Shown here in pieces: positions 9,092-17,823 of a stretch of DNA of 64,000 nt (positions are counted from its first letter, which is position 1; every line of letters begins with the position of its first letter). The position numbers and the translations under genes are program-made. A model generated the notes under the pieces. It was given only the letters and a program-made list of their open reading frames with translations, searched no databases and was not told the origin of the DNA. Source of the stretch: Phragmitibacter flavus (lineage in GTDB: Bacteria; Verrucomicrobiota; Verrucomicrobiia; Verrucomicrobiales; Verrucomicrobiaceae); contig NZ_VAUV01000005.1 in NCBI RefSeq assembly GCF_005780165.1, forward strand, positions 124,001 through 188,000, read 5' to 3'.

Positions 9092-10438
9092 CTAGCGACC
9101 TTTGCGGGTGGATTGCGGCTTTTTTTTCGCAGCGGCCAACGTCTTGGACGAACCGGGGATAACTGGACGTTTCCTGCGCTTTACGGCGGGCGAAGATTTG
9201 TCCGCCGCTAGGGATCGGGCCGGATTTGTGAGTAATTTAAGAGCCTGGACCACTCGCTCCGCTCTCGGTGCTCCGGTATCAGTGATGATGGAAGTAATTT
9301 GTTCAGTAATGGCAGGAGCGCGCGTGCTTGGCAAATCAAAATAGGAACTCAGTAACACCTGCTCGGCCGTGTGGCCATGCACACTTTCCTCATACTGCTT
9401 GATAGTGCATGCTCCTGGGGACTGTTCCTCTACGATGAAAATATTCTTCGGCTCAAGTGTGCCGGTGACTATGGGACTGTGCGTCGTGAAGATGAACTGA
9501 ATGTTCGGCAAGGCAGTAGCCATCATAGGCACCACAGTGCGCTGCCAGGCCGGATGCAGGTGCAGATCAATCTCATCGACCATGACGATGCCGCGGTTAG
9601 CCACTAATTTTTTTCCTGAAGGGCAGCCCATACAGACATGATAAAGCATGTCGGTGACCCAGCCTACGTAAGCCTTGTAACCATCAGAAAGCGCGGGGAA
9701 TGGCACATCTTGTTCGCCATGCCGGAACATGAATTCACCATTAGCGATATCTCCCTTGAAAGAGAAAGGCGTGGGCAGTAGCTTGTTGATGAGATTCACT
9801 ACTTGGGTGTAACGGCCCTTGTTCTCTGTCTTAAGTGAGGGGAGCCAAGCAGTAAGTGGGATGAGCGAGACGTGGTCCTCAAACAGACTGGCCACCCGTT
9901 GATAGCGCAAGTGGCGACTGCGTTTGCGGGTCGCAGAATCGAAATTGTCGGAACTCTCTACCCGACGTGTTGCGCCGTAGCCAACGAAGAAAAATGCGAG
10001 CGTGTCGTCATGATACATGCCATCCCACAAGTTTTTGTCAGTCTTCGTATCGGGTTGGACAAATTCTGTCGAACCCCTGCGGATCACCCGGCTCGTCAAT
10101 GTGACCTGCTCCGGCATCTGTTCGACATGGGCGAAGTCTTGCTCATGAAAAACTACCTTCAGTGTGACCGAGGCATCCTTGGCAAATGTCTTTCCAGTGC
10201 GCCGGACAAGGGAATAAGGCACATATCCCGCGCTTTCAATGACTGGCGTGAGAAGGCCAAGAGCGATGGCGCGCAGAATAGTGGACTTGCCGCCGCCGTT
10301 GTTGCCCAGCACCAGATTCACATTTGGCAGCGCCAAGGGCTGGCCTGCTTCGTTGACGGGCAGGTCAGGATGATTCAACTCGAAGCCAGCAGTGGTGATC
10401 GTCCGCAGACTGATGATTTCAACTTTTTGGACATACAT
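9092..10438 (-). CDS. ptuA: ABC/SMC-type AAA ATPase, Septu PtuA-like
   Basis: 448 residues. Walker A is GNNGGGKST (45-53) after a conserved NLVL strand. The Walker B block IVMVDEIDLHLHP lies near 283 and the switch histidine segment FTTHSPIV near 316, the combination typical of the AAA_21/OLD-like ATPases that include PtuA. The last about 30 residues are strongly basic (KRRKRP, KKKPQ), possibly DNA-binding. It lies upstream of the HNH gene with a 24-bp gap. In Septu, PtuA oligomers hold PtuB and regulate it by nucleotide state; that role is assigned here by homology. The promoter presumably lies in 10,439-10,660. Confidence 0.82.
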   Translation of the reverse strand: MYVQKVEIISLRTITTAGFELNHPDLPVNEAGQPLALPNVNLVLGNNGGGKSTILRAIALGLLTPVIESAGYVPYSLVRRTGKTFAKDASVTLKVVFHEQDFAHVEQMPEQVTLTSRVIRRGSTEFVQPDTKTDKNLWDGMYHDDTLAFFFVGYGATRRVESSDNFDSATRKRSRHLRYQRVASLFEDHVSLIPLTAWLPSLKTENKGRYTQVVNLINKLLPTPFSFKGDIANGEFMFRHGEQDVPFPALSDGYKAYVGWVTDMLYHVCMGCPSGKKLVANRGIVMVDEIDLHLHPAWQRTVVPMMATALPNIQFIFTTHSPIVTGTLEPKNIFIVEEQSPGACTIKQYEESVHGHTAEQVLLSSYFDLPSTRAPAITEQITSIITDTGAPRAERVVQALKLLTNPARSLAADKSSPAVKRRKRPVIPGSSKTLAAAKKKPQSTRKGR

Positions 10439-10665
10439 GGCAGCTGCAAAAATAGATTCGTAAAATTATCAGGTATCAAGCAAAACGTCAACACGGTAGC
10501 GACACCCATTTTGGGGCGGGACCGAAAGGCTTTGCTCCATGCGACCTGTGTTACGGGCGTCAACGTTGTCGTGCGCTTGCTGATGCCATTGCATTGGAGT
10601 ATGTCCACTTCGAGCCATGAAAAATCCGTGTGGGCGTTGAGTCGGCAGTCCTTTCCGAACCGGAC

Positions 10666-11062
10666 TCAGAAAAGCTTTCGACCTCTATACCATGGCGAAT
10701 GGCTCCCATCCGGTTCAATCGGTGGCCGCACGGTGCGCTTGAATCCGCGCTGCCAGTGAACTAGAACTGCAGTATGCTTGGGGAGGCTGCGCAGAACGTG
10801 CGGCTTGATCTTGTGCTCCTCAAGCTTTGAAAAAATTGCTGGATTGGCCGTCAGCGGGGTATCCCCAGGATTTTTTTATGACAGTCTTGCCAAGGAACTC
10901 CGCGATCATCGCACGCTTCCCACCCCCGCTCAAGGCTTTGGCCAGTTGCACTGCGGCGAGGGTCTGCTGCGGCTTTGGGCGAGGCGGCGCAGATTTGGTG
11001 AGCTCGTCTAGTTGGGCGTCGGTGACGTCGAGATCGTTGAGGTAGTGCGCTTTCCTCGCCAA
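10666..11062 (-). pseudogene. Frameshifted 3' remnant of a second type IV coupling protein gene
   Basis: Read on the minus strand, the segment from about 10,880 to the stop at 10,666 closely matches the C-terminus of the intact coupling protein at 14,575-16,065. Shared blocks include VIKKSWGY, EEHKIKPH, LRSLPKHTAVLVH, RGFKRT and PPIEPDG. A one-base insertion in the A6 run at 10,830-10,835 breaks the frame after NFFKA. Upstream of the match, residues from about 11,062 (AQLDELTKSAPPRPKPQQ, AAVQLAKALSGG) are unlike the intact protein, so this is a chimera or a divergent paralogue. It shows that the conjugation locus was duplicated, or split by the ArsR/SRPBCC cassette. Confidence 0.75.
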
Positions 11063-11111
11063 ATCTTCATCGCTTGCCTCAGAAAGATGTCCGACTGCAT
11101 TTTAGCTCTTG

Positions 11112-11121
11112 CTTAATTAAG
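11112..11121. promoter_or_regulatory. 10-bp palindrome upstream of arsR, candidate operator
   Basis: CTTAATTAAG is a perfect 10-bp palindrome 21 bp before the GTG start of the ArsR-family gene. It lies in a short AT-rich stretch that also carries two copies of TTGTGCT. ArsR-family repressors commonly bind AT-rich inverted repeats overlapping their own promoters, so autoregulation is likely. The site has not been matched to a known operator. Confidence 0.45.
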
Positions 11122-11142
11122 ATTGTGCTTAAATAATAATTT

Positions 11143-11478
11143 GTGCTCAGTCTGGAAGCCATCGCCGATCCCACTCGCCGCCGCATCGTGGAGCTGCTAG
11201 CGCAGCGTGACCGCACCGTCGGTGAAATCGTCACGGAGTTCGAGGTGAGCTCACCGGCGATCTCGCAGCATTTGAAAGTGCTGCGCGAAGCCGGGCTGGT
11301 GAATTCGCGCGTTGAGGGCCAATCCCGAATTCAGACGCTCAACCCTGCCGGGCTGGATGAGATCTCTGTCTGGCTCGAGCGCACTCGCAGTTTCTGGAGC
11401 CATCGGCTTGATGCTCTGGAGCAGGCGCTGCGTGCCGAGGACGGGCGCAAACCCAAGCAAAAGAAACCGGCTGTCTGA
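11143..11478 (+). CDS. ArsR-family transcriptional regulator
   Basis: 111 residues, starting with GTG at 11,143. A winged-helix ArsR fold is evident from the opening LEAIADPTRRRIVELLAQ and the recognition helix region FEVSSPAISQHLKVLREAGLV. No metal-binding ELCVCD motif is present. This fits the metal-independent ArsR regulators that accompany AHSA1/SRPBCC genes. The next gene, a tandem AHSA1 protein, starts 16 bp downstream, so the two form an operon. Repression of this operon from the palindrome at 11,112-11,121 is inferred. Confidence 0.88.
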   Translation: MLSLEAIADPTRRRIVELLAQRDRTVGEIVTEFEVSSPAISQHLKVLREAGLVNSRVEGQSRIQTLNPAGLDEISVWLERTRSFWSHRLDALEQALRAEDGRKPKQKKPAV

Positions 11479-11494
11479 TCCTGATTTTTGCTTC

Positions 11495-12490
11495 ATGAGC
11501 TCTTCATCCCATCCCACCGTCCGTATCATCCGGCATCTTCCATTTTCCGCCGAGCGCGTTTTTGAAGCCTGGCTCGATCCGGCTTTCGCTGCGAAATGGC
11601 TCTTTGCCACCCCGGACGGCGAGACGATCCGCGCAGAGGTCGACCCACGTGTCGGCGGACGCTTCACCTTTACCGAGCGCCGTGGCGGGGAGGACGTGGA
11701 ACATGCAGGCGAATATCTCGAAATCACCCGTCCGAGCCGACTCGTCTTCACCTTTGGCCTGCCGAAAGATTCTTCTGACGTGAGCCGCGTGACGGTGGAG
11801 ATCGAAGCGCGAGGGAACGGCTGTCTGCTCACCCTAACACAGTTCGTGGACCCGCAGTGGGCTGCCTACAAACATCGTTCTCAGTTTGGCTGGATCAACA
11901 TCCTCGAAGGTCTCGCCGCCAACTTGGGCGACCCACAGGCAGAGACCAACCGCCAGTTTGGCGACTCCGCCACCCCAGGCGAGGTGCGCTTCGTCCGGCG
12001 TCTTCCCGGCCCCATCGAGCGCGTGTGGGCATACCTCACCGAGACCGAGAAGCGGCGTCAATGGTTCGTCGGCGGCCCGATGGAATTGCGTGTCGGCGGG
12101 CGTGCCGATCTGCTCTTCCGCCACAGCTTGCTTTCACCGGATGAGGAGCCGCCGGAAGAATGCCGCGAAGTCCACGACCCGGGCGTGCCTATGACGGTGC
12201 GCGTCACTCGTTGCGAAGCCCCGCATCTGCTCGGTATCACCTGGCCGGGCGAGAGCCCGGAGCAGGAATCCGAAGTCGTCTTCGAGCTTTTTCCGCAGGA
12301 CGAGGATGTGCGTCTCGTGCTCACTCATCGCGGCCTGCCCAACGACGTTGAGCGCGCCAACGTCAGTTCAGGCTGGCACATCCATACGGCCCTCCTTCAC
12401 GCGCGCCTCGCCCACAATACCCCGCTGCCGCTGTGGAGCGCCCGAGACCTGCTAGCAGCCAAATATCAAAAGCGCCTGGGTGTCAGCTGA
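11495..12490 (+). CDS. Tandem AHSA1/SRPBCC-domain protein
   Basis: 331 residues from ATG 11,495. The frame is open further upstream, but that part overlaps arsR. There are two START/SRPBCC (AHSA1-type) halves. The first, about 1-150, has RHLPFSAERVFEAWLDP and VGGRFTF. The second, about 160-331, has RRLPGPIERVWAYLTE and LRVGGRADLLF, and ends in a GWHIHTALL helix. AHSA1-like domains bind hydrophobic ligands, but no substrate is known. The second half is very like the next gene, suggesting duplication. It is the second gene of the arsR operon. Confidence 0.85.
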   Translation: MSSSSHPTVRIIRHLPFSAERVFEAWLDPAFAAKWLFATPDGETIRAEVDPRVGGRFTFTERRGGEDVEHAGEYLEITRPSRLVFTFGLPKDSSDVSRVTVEIEARGNGCLLTLTQFVDPQWAAYKHRSQFGWINILEGLAANLGDPQAETNRQFGDSATPGEVRFVRRLPGPIERVWAYLTETEKRRQWFVGGPMELRVGGRADLLFRHSLLSPDEEPPEECREVHDPGVPMTVRVTRCEAPHLLGITWPGESPEQESEVVFELFPQDEDVRLVLTHRGLPNDVERANVSSGWHIHTALLHARLAHNTPLPLWSARDLLAAKYQKRLGVS

Positions 12491-12522
12491 GCCGCTCCCT
12501 CCTCAACCCTATTGACTCAACC

Positions 12523-13068
12523 ATGACCAACAACGACCACGGAAGCTTCGGAGACACAGGTGAAGTCGTCTTCGTCCGCACCCTGCCCGGTCCCATTGAG
12601 CGGGTGTGGGAATACCTCACCGATCCTGCCAAGCGCGCTCTCTGGCTCGCGGGCGGTTCCATCGACCTGCGCGTTGGTGGTCAGGTTCATCTCGAATTTC
12701 ACCACGACAGCCTCACCCCACATGAAGAAAGTGTGCCAGAAAAATACCGGGAGCTTGTAAGGGAAGGTTGCGGCTTCACAGCGGTCATCATACGCTGCGA
12801 GCCGCCGCGTCTGCTCAGCCATACCTGGGGCGAGGCGGATGGTAGCGAGTCAGAAGTCACTTTCGAACTCACCCCGCTGGGAGATCAGGTGCGCCTCGTG
12901 CTCATGCACCGCAAACTGCCGGAAGATCGCGATAATCGGATCAGCGTCTCCGCTGGCTGGCACATCCATGTGGCCATTCTCATCGCCAAGCTTGAAGATT
13001 TTGTTCCTCCACCGTTCTGGGAAACACACACGCGACTGGAGGACGAATATGACTGTCTTATCGGCTGA
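12523..13068 (+). CDS. AHSA1/SRPBCC-domain protein
   Basis: 181 residues from ATG 12,523. One SRPBCC domain with RTLPGPIERVWEYLTDP, LRVGGQVHLEF and SAGWHIHVAIL, closely paralleling the second half of the preceding protein. It lies 32 bp downstream of that gene, so it is probably co-transcribed. A longer frame opens upstream but would overlap the preceding gene. The function is a hydrophobic-ligand-binding fold with no known substrate. Confidence 0.83.
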   Translation: MTNNDHGSFGDTGEVVFVRTLPGPIERVWEYLTDPAKRALWLAGGSIDLRVGGQVHLEFHHDSLTPHEESVPEKYRELVREGCGFTAVIIRCEPPRLLSHTWGEADGSESEVTFELTPLGDQVRLVLMHRKLPEDRDNRISVSAGWHIHVAILIAKLEDFVPPPFWETHTRLEDEYDCLIG

Positions 13069-13210
13069 AGACATAACTCGATACGGTCCTACACTAAGCT
13101 ACCATGAAGACAAACACCTGCATCCTCGAGATGGCAATCTTGCGTTCATGCAATGAGAACCAGTCCGACAACGGACCATACTATTCACTCTGAACGAAGA
13201 CACTCTGACC

Positions 13211-13561
13211 ATGTTTGCTGATCACGGCGCATATATTGCTGAAGCTCCTGAAGACCTCCGCCCACTGCTGATTCAAGTGCGTGCCCAACTTGCCCTAGCG
13301 CTGCCTGACGCCGAAGAAGTCATCGCCTTTAAAATGCCTGGGTTTAGGATCGGGAAAACCATCATCGCGGGTTATGCTGCGTTCAGCAAACAATGCGGTC
13401 TCTATCTGTCTCCTTCGGCCATCAAGTCGCATGCCAACGACATTGCTGCGGCTGGACTCAAGTCTACCAAGACTGGCGTTACGTTCTCGCCGAGTCATCC
13501 AATCCCTGACGGCCTCGTTAAGGAGCTCGCCCTGGCTTCCAGAAGGGATCAAAATCTCTGA
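13211..13561 (+). CDS. DUF1801/YdhG-like protein
   Basis: 116 residues. The opening helix with LRPLLIQVRAQLALALPDAEE, followed by VIAFKMPGFRIGKTIIAGYAAFSKQCGLYL, matches the DUF1801 (YdhG/YjhX-like) fold. The C-terminus has the usual TGVTFSPSHPIPDGLVKEL. These proteins often sit beside AHSA1 and ArsR genes, as here. No catalytic function is established. Confidence 0.8.
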   Translation: MFADHGAYIAEAPEDLRPLLIQVRAQLALALPDAEEVIAFKMPGFRIGKTIIAGYAAFSKQCGLYLSPSAIKSHANDIAAAGLKSTKTGVTFSPSHPIPDGLVKELALASRRDQNL

Positions 13562-13656
13562 GCGTCCATAAGCCTCGTCCTCCCCGTCGGAGCATGAGCT
13601 TTGAGGATCCGAAGATCCAACTGAAATGATGAAAACTCCCAAAACCCATAAATTGA

Positions 13657-13676
13657 AACCTTTGAAACCAAAGGTT
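13657..13676. other. Perfect 8-bp hairpin between genes
   Basis: AACCTTTG-AAAC-CAAAGGTT forms a perfect 8-bp stem with a 4-base loop in the 171-bp gap between the DUF1801 and SRPBCC genes. No T-run follows, so a standard intrinsic terminator is unlikely. It could be a weak terminator, a processing site or an mRNA-stability element. Confidence 0.35.
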
Positions 13677-13732
13677 CAAGCTGCGATTTAAAACAACAAC
13701 ACTCAATAGCAATCCTTTAACGACATCATATC

Positions 13733-14560
13733 ATGCCCGTAAAGAAAGACGAAAACGGAAAACGTTGGGTTGAGATGGAATTGATCTTGCCTGGCACCCC
13801 CGATCAGGTGTGGCAGGCGGTCGCCACCGGCCCCGGTGTCAGCGCTTGGTTCACCCGATGCCATATCGAGGAGCGCGTCGGCGGCACCGTCCAATTTGAC
13901 TTCGGCCCCAATGGAACGTCCACCGGCGAGGTGACGGCATGGCAACCACCATTCCGTTTCGGTTATGTCGAACGCGAGTGGAGCGAGGGCGCACCACCCT
14001 GTGTGACCGAGATCACGGTGACCCGGAGGCCAGACGGCAAAAGCGTTTTCTGTATGGTCCATTCACTGGCCACATCGACCGACGAGTGGGACGAGTCGTT
14101 GGAAAGCTTCGAAAGCGGCTGGCCCGGCTTTTTCGAAGTGTTGCGCCTCTATCTCGCGCACTTTGCGGGCAGCAAGGCAGCTTCTTTCCTTGTCGTGGCG
14201 AGTGCCAATTCCCCGCAGGCCGTAGTCTGGAAGCGACTGACCGAAGCGCTGAACCTTGACGCAGCGAATTTCGGCGATGAACGGACCACTGATTCGCCAG
14301 AGAAACTGACCGGCACAATCATGCGCGTGGAGCAAAGTGCTCAAGAGCGCTATATCCTGCTGCGTTTGACTGCGCCCGTGCAAGGTATTGCTCTGATTGG
14401 AACCTTCGGCGACGACAAAGCGGCCAACGCCAGCATGACCCTCTATTTATACGGCGACGATGTCGAGCAACGGTCTCGATCAAGTGAGTCCAAGTGGGGG
14501 GAATGGCTCTGTGAAACCTTCAAGCAGCCTGCGGATCAAGATGGCCGATACACCCCCTGA
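13733..14560 (+). CDS. Two-part SRPBCC (AHSA1-like) protein
   Basis: 275 residues. The first half (about 10-145) is an SRPBCC domain: ELILPGTPDQVWQAVATGPGVSAWF, VGGTVQFDF and FGYVEREW. The second half (about 155-265) is a related alpha/beta segment containing LRLTAPVQGIALIGTFGDDKA and MTLYLYGDD. It is the last plus-strand gene of the SRPBCC cassette and ends 14 bp before the stop of the convergent coupling-protein gene. The gene sits between two copies of coupling-protein 3' sequence, implying the cassette was inserted there. Confidence 0.78.
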   Translation: MPVKKDENGKRWVEMELILPGTPDQVWQAVATGPGVSAWFTRCHIEERVGGTVQFDFGPNGTSTGEVTAWQPPFRFGYVEREWSEGAPPCVTEITVTRRPDGKSVFCMVHSLATSTDEWDESLESFESGWPGFFEVLRLYLAHFAGSKAASFLVVASANSPQAVVWKRLTEALNLDAANFGDERTTDSPEKLTGTIMRVEQSAQERYILLRLTAPVQGIALIGTFGDDKAANASMTLYLYGDDVEQRSRSSESKWGEWLCETFKQPADQDGRYTP

Positions 14561-14574
14561 GAGCCGATGAAGTC

Positions 14575-16065
14575 TCAGAAGATGCCTCTCGAGAACCACC
14601 TGGAGACGGTTCCGTCTGGTTCAATCGGCGGCAGCAAGGTTCTCTTGAACCCTCGCTCGCAATGCACGAGCACGGCGGTGTGCTTGGGTAGGCTACGGAG
14701 GATGTGCGGTTTGATCTTGTGTTCTTCCAGTTCTGAAAAACTGCTGTTTTGCCGCCCTCCCGAATACCCCCACGATTTCTTGATGACCTTTTTCTTGCCG
14801 AGAAAATCGGCGCTTTCGTTGGCCCCTTCCTCGTCTGCGGCGCGGAAGATCATTCGATTGCGGAGGTTGAGGGTAAGGACGCGGGCCTTCTCGCGACCCA
14901 ATGGAGGGATGAATGAACTGGAGGATTGCGCTGCCGCGACGACGGTTGCGCGGGCTTCGCGGATGACGTCTACGCAGTTGTAGTCGCTCATGCCGTCTTC
15001 ACTCGCCGTCATGAACCGTTGGGCCTCATCAGCCCATAGAATCAACAGATTGTCGTCTTTGCGCTCTTCCTTTGGTTTGTCGAATCTTCGAAGAACATGG
15101 GTGTAGAAGAGCATTTTGAGGAATGTATTAACGTAGCGGCGTTCGGTCTGGAATTTCTGTGGCATAGCAATGCAGATGATCTTTCCACGGTCGATGTCCG
15201 AAAACTCAAACGTGTTTTCCGTGGGGCAGAACACTTGAGCAATCTCAGGGGTGAGGAAGTATTGCAGATAGTTGGCAATGGTTTCTTTGACGCCTCCGAT
15301 TTGTTCGGGTGGTTGGCTGAGGAAACGGTGACGGAAATGCTCCGAAAGAAGTCGGCGGCGTTCAGTCGGTTCCGCATCGGAAAGATCGTCTAACGCCTCT
15401 TCCATATCGGATTGATTGAGCAGGAAATGATAGACGTTTTCCAACGTCACATCGGCACCGATTTCGTAGAGGACTTCCAGAGCGGCGGCGATGTGGGTGT
15501 GTGCCTGGTTTCTGAAAAAACCTTTGTCACCCTGTTGGCCAAGGCTGGAGGCGGTATCCACGACGAACTTGGCATACGTGCCGAAAGGGATGCCTCGGTC
15601 AGAGGTGAGATTGAACGTGTGCGAAGGCGTCCATTCGGCGGTTGGTGAGTCTGGGCGCACTTGCAGCAGGATCAGGTCGCTCTCCCTGTGGAAGTGGCGG
15701 GTCATTTCCTTGAGCGTTTCCCAATACAGTCCCTTGTCATCAATGCAAATGCCGCCCCAGCCCGGTGAGTTCGTGAAGACTTGGTAGAGCAACGGCGTGA
15801 TACCGGAGCGCGTCTTGCCTGAGCCAGTGTCACCGGTGATCAACCACCCTCGGCAGAAATCTTCAGTGGTCCAGGTGATGCCCCGAAGTTTCACAACGAT
15901 GGTTGAGCGAGGCGAACTTTTGTTGGTGACGATGAATAGTATGAACAATGCGATGATCACGCCGCCTGACAATGCCGCAATGTGCCAAGGTTCTGACAGA
16001 TTGGCATAGCCAGACCAACCGGCGGCAACGGCCAATGCCGCGATGGATGGGCGGAGGACTACCAT
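14575..16065 (-). CDS. Type IV coupling protein (TraD/TraG/VirD4-like ATPase)
   Basis: 496 residues. Two N-terminal membrane segments (about 5-22 and 28-46) are followed by a RecA-like motor with Walker A GDTGSGKT (78-85) and a Walker B block LLILWADEAQ near 350. IREARATVVAAAQ follows, as in TraG/TraD coupling proteins, which pump the relaxase-DNA complex to the secretion channel. It is shorter than VirD4 or TraD but has the core. It starts 7 bp inside the preceding membrane-protein gene, so coupled translation is expected. Its C-terminus is duplicated as a pseudogene at 10.7-10.9 kb. No other mating-pair genes are in view, so the module looks mobilisable rather than self-transmissible. Confidence 0.88.
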   Translation of the reverse strand: MVVLRPSIAALAVAAGWSGYANLSEPWHIAALSGGVIIALFILFIVTNKSSPRSTIVVKLRGITWTTEDFCRGWLITGDTGSGKTRSGITPLLYQVFTNSPGWGGICIDDKGLYWETLKEMTRHFHRESDLILLQVRPDSPTAEWTPSHTFNLTSDRGIPFGTYAKFVVDTASSLGQQGDKGFFRNQAHTHIAAALEVLYEIGADVTLENVYHFLLNQSDMEEALDDLSDAEPTERRRLLSEHFRHRFLSQPPEQIGGVKETIANYLQYFLTPEIAQVFCPTENTFEFSDIDRGKIICIAMPQKFQTERRYVNTFLKMLFYTHVLRRFDKPKEERKDDNLLILWADEAQRFMTASEDGMSDYNCVDVIREARATVVAAAQSSSSFIPPLGREKARVLTLNLRNRMIFRAADEEGANESADFLGKKKVIKKSWGYSGGRQNSSFSELEEHKIKPHILRSLPKHTAVLVHCERGFKRTLLPPIEPDGTVSRWFSRGIF

Positions 16066-16421
16066 AAATAAATGCCAAGTATCAATCCGGCGGTGAAAGT
16101 GACGGCAGCCGTGATCGAGAGCGATGTGATATTGAACACCCGCAATTGTCGATGGGTGCTGGTAACCAGTCGAAGCTCCTGTGTCAGTTCGGAGGCGTGC
16201 TTAGTGAAACCTTTGCTACGCTGGTCAAGGAACTCCATAGTCGAGCGGAATTCCTCAAAGCGTAATGGTGTAGTGTCTGTTTTGCGTTCGCGGAGGGAGG
16301 CGACATACAGGTCGAATAGTTCCAAGCAGGCCAATGCCGGATCGCCATCGGCAATACCGTATTTCTGTTGCCAGCGAATGACGCCAGCACGCACTTCGTT
16401 AAGTGGACCCTCCTCATGCAT
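16059..16421 (-). CDS. Small C-terminally anchored membrane protein of the mobilisation operon
   Basis: 120 residues from the ATG at 16,421. That ATG overlaps the ParA-like gene's stop by eight bases (ATGCATGA), which is why I prefer it to the longer frame. A mostly helical, charged cytoplasmic part (about 1-90) is followed by one strong transmembrane helix at the C-terminus (SLSITAAVTFTAGLILGIYLW). I do not recognise a family. Its position between the ParA-like ATPase and the coupling protein, with overlaps on both sides, suggests it works with the coupling protein at the inner membrane. Confidence 0.7.
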   Translation of the reverse strand: MHEEGPLNEVRAGVIRWQQKYGIADGDPALACLELFDLYVASLRERKTDTTPLRFEEFRSTMEFLDQRSKGFTKHASELTQELRLVTSTHRQLRVFNITSLSITAAVTFTAGLILGIYLW

Positions 16422-17130
16422 GGGAGCTGGATGACGGAGGTTGAGGAAGCAAGACTTCACGATGCTCGTCCACAGCGGTGTTGAAGCTTTTCTGCCAGTT
16501 CTTTAAGCGTTGGCGGTCCACCAAGTTGAAGGCCGGATGGCCGAACGCGGCAGTGGCGGTGAGATTGTGCTGGTTTAGCGCTGCAACCAGCCAATCATAC
16601 ATCTTCGGCATGGTGATTTCGCGGGCATGAAGCTCGTCCATCAGGTGACTGCGTGTCCGGCTTTTCTCATAAAGGACGAAATGTTCGCTATGCGCCTGGT
16701 TCTTGACGATGACATACTGGCATCGGTTGCCCAAGGTTTCGGCAATGAGCTTGGCCTGGGTCACGCTGTCGGCCTCGTGATTGACCGGGATGACCAGCGT
16801 CAAGCGGGCATCCATGCCGTCCAAAAGATCGAAGGCGGAAACTTCGGCGAAGTAGTCGAGGATCAGATCGGTGGATGCGGCTCTGCCATCCATCACCACC
16901 AAACTAGATGCTTCTACAGCAGCGAACAGTGAATCCAATCCACGAGGATCGTTCAGATCAACGAAATCCGCTTCGAAATGGTAACGCTTGAGCGTGGAAT
17001 TTTCGTTGTCGGTGTCAATCGCTTGGTGAGGCACTTTCTTGTCCTTGAAGTATTGGACAAGGTTCGTGGCGAAGAAGCTTTTTCCAACGCCACCTTTGCC
17101 GTTGAGGATGATGACAAGCCGTTTGGACAT
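16414..17130 (-). CDS. ParA/MinD-like ATPase (StbB/ParA type)
   Basis: 238 residues. A deviant Walker A motif GKGGVGKS lies at the N-terminus (about 11-18), followed by FFATNLVQYF and an AIDTDNENSTLKRY switch-like segment. This is characteristic of small ParA-superfamily ATPases found on mobilisable plasmids (StbB-like). A central VIPVNHEADS strand and a basic C-terminal helix follow. The likely role is positioning or stabilising the mobile DNA, or coordinating transfer. It is followed by a membrane-anchored protein whose start overlaps its stop by eight bases. Confidence 0.82.
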   Translation of the reverse strand: MSKRLVIILNGKGGVGKSFFATNLVQYFKDKKVPHQAIDTDNENSTLKRYHFEADFVDLNDPRGLDSLFAAVEASSLVVMDGRAASTDLILDYFAEVSAFDLLDGMDARLTLVIPVNHEADSVTQAKLIAETLGNRCQYVIVKNQAHSEHFVLYEKSRTRSHLMDELHAREITMPKMYDWLVAALNQHNLTATAAFGHPAFNLVDRQRLKNWQKSFNTAVDEHREVLLPQPPSSSSHA

Positions 17131-17160
17131 GATATTGGCGGATGAGGTGGTTAAGGGAGT

Positions 17161-17673
17161 TCAGATGCTTGAAGGATCGGCGATTCTTGGGCCTTTGCTG
17201 CGAGCTGGCATGGTCGTGTCGGAGGCCTTCAAATCCTTTTTCGCAGGAGGCGTGCTCGGGCGGACGCCTGTGCGATCTGGCGGCGGTGGAGCTGCCTCAA
17301 TCTGTTCGGACAGATTGCGAATGAACGAGCGGCGTCGGCTCTTGCGAGCGGGCCTTTGTTCGATCACCTCACGATAGAAACGCGAGAGCGTGTCGAGGGA
17401 GACCTTGGCCTGCACGGTGTGCAGAATATTCGCGATTGTTCGGTAGGAAGCGCCCTTGCGGCGCAGCGTGGCGATGCTTTCGCGGTGGGGCATCAGGAGC
17501 GTGTAGCTTTGCGGTTCCGGTGGCGTGTAGCTGGCGGCGGCTTCCGCAACAACGCGCTGATGTTCGACGGTTGAAGGTTCAGTGTTCATGGCGTGTCTGA
17601 TGGATGATTTTGTGCGTCGAATTCCTACCGGAAGATAGGGGTTAGGCGTCTCTTGTTTATTCGCGATGTCCAT
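17161..17673 (-). CDS. Helix-turn-helix accessory protein of the mobilisation module
   Basis: 170 residues. A central HTH-like region, SIATLRRKGASYRTIANILHT with VSLDTLSRFYREVIE after it, resembles plasmid mobilisation or relaxosome accessory proteins. Proline-rich and basic tails flank it (PARKSRRRS, PPPPDRTGVRP). It lies 30 bp upstream of the ParA-like gene on the same strand, so it is probably the first gene of the mobilisation operon. It may bind oriT or repress the operon. An internal ATG at 17,589 is an alternative start. Confidence 0.68.
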   Translation of the reverse strand: MDIANKQETPNPYLPVGIRRTKSSIRHAMNTEPSTVEHQRVVAEAAASYTPPEPQSYTLLMPHRESIATLRRKGASYRTIANILHTVQAKVSLDTLSRFYREVIEQRPARKSRRRSFIRNLSEQIEAAPPPPDRTGVRPSTPPAKKDLKASDTTMPARSKGPRIADPSSI

Positions 17674-17823
17674 GATGACATCGCGTCCGAAAAAGTTTGT
17701 TCCCGTTTGGGAGCAGCTTCCACAAATGTGGGAAATTCCTCCGCGCTGTGCTGCGGTGCGCTACCGGCACGTGTTCAGCTTTTGCGGAGATTTGTTACAA
17801 CGTTGATTGTGGTCGGGCGGGGA

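Noticed and set aside
8189-10438. Retron with PtuAB effector
   Set aside because: No reverse transcriptase gene is present in the surrounding 10 kb, so a stand-alone Septu-like pair is preferred.
9872-10759. 295-codon plus-strand frame
   Set aside because: Antisense to the PtuA-like ATPase with clear Walker motifs.
11312-11494. Upstream extension of the tandem AHSA1 gene
   Set aside because: It overlaps arsR in another frame; the ATG at 11,495 just after the arsR stop is the natural start.
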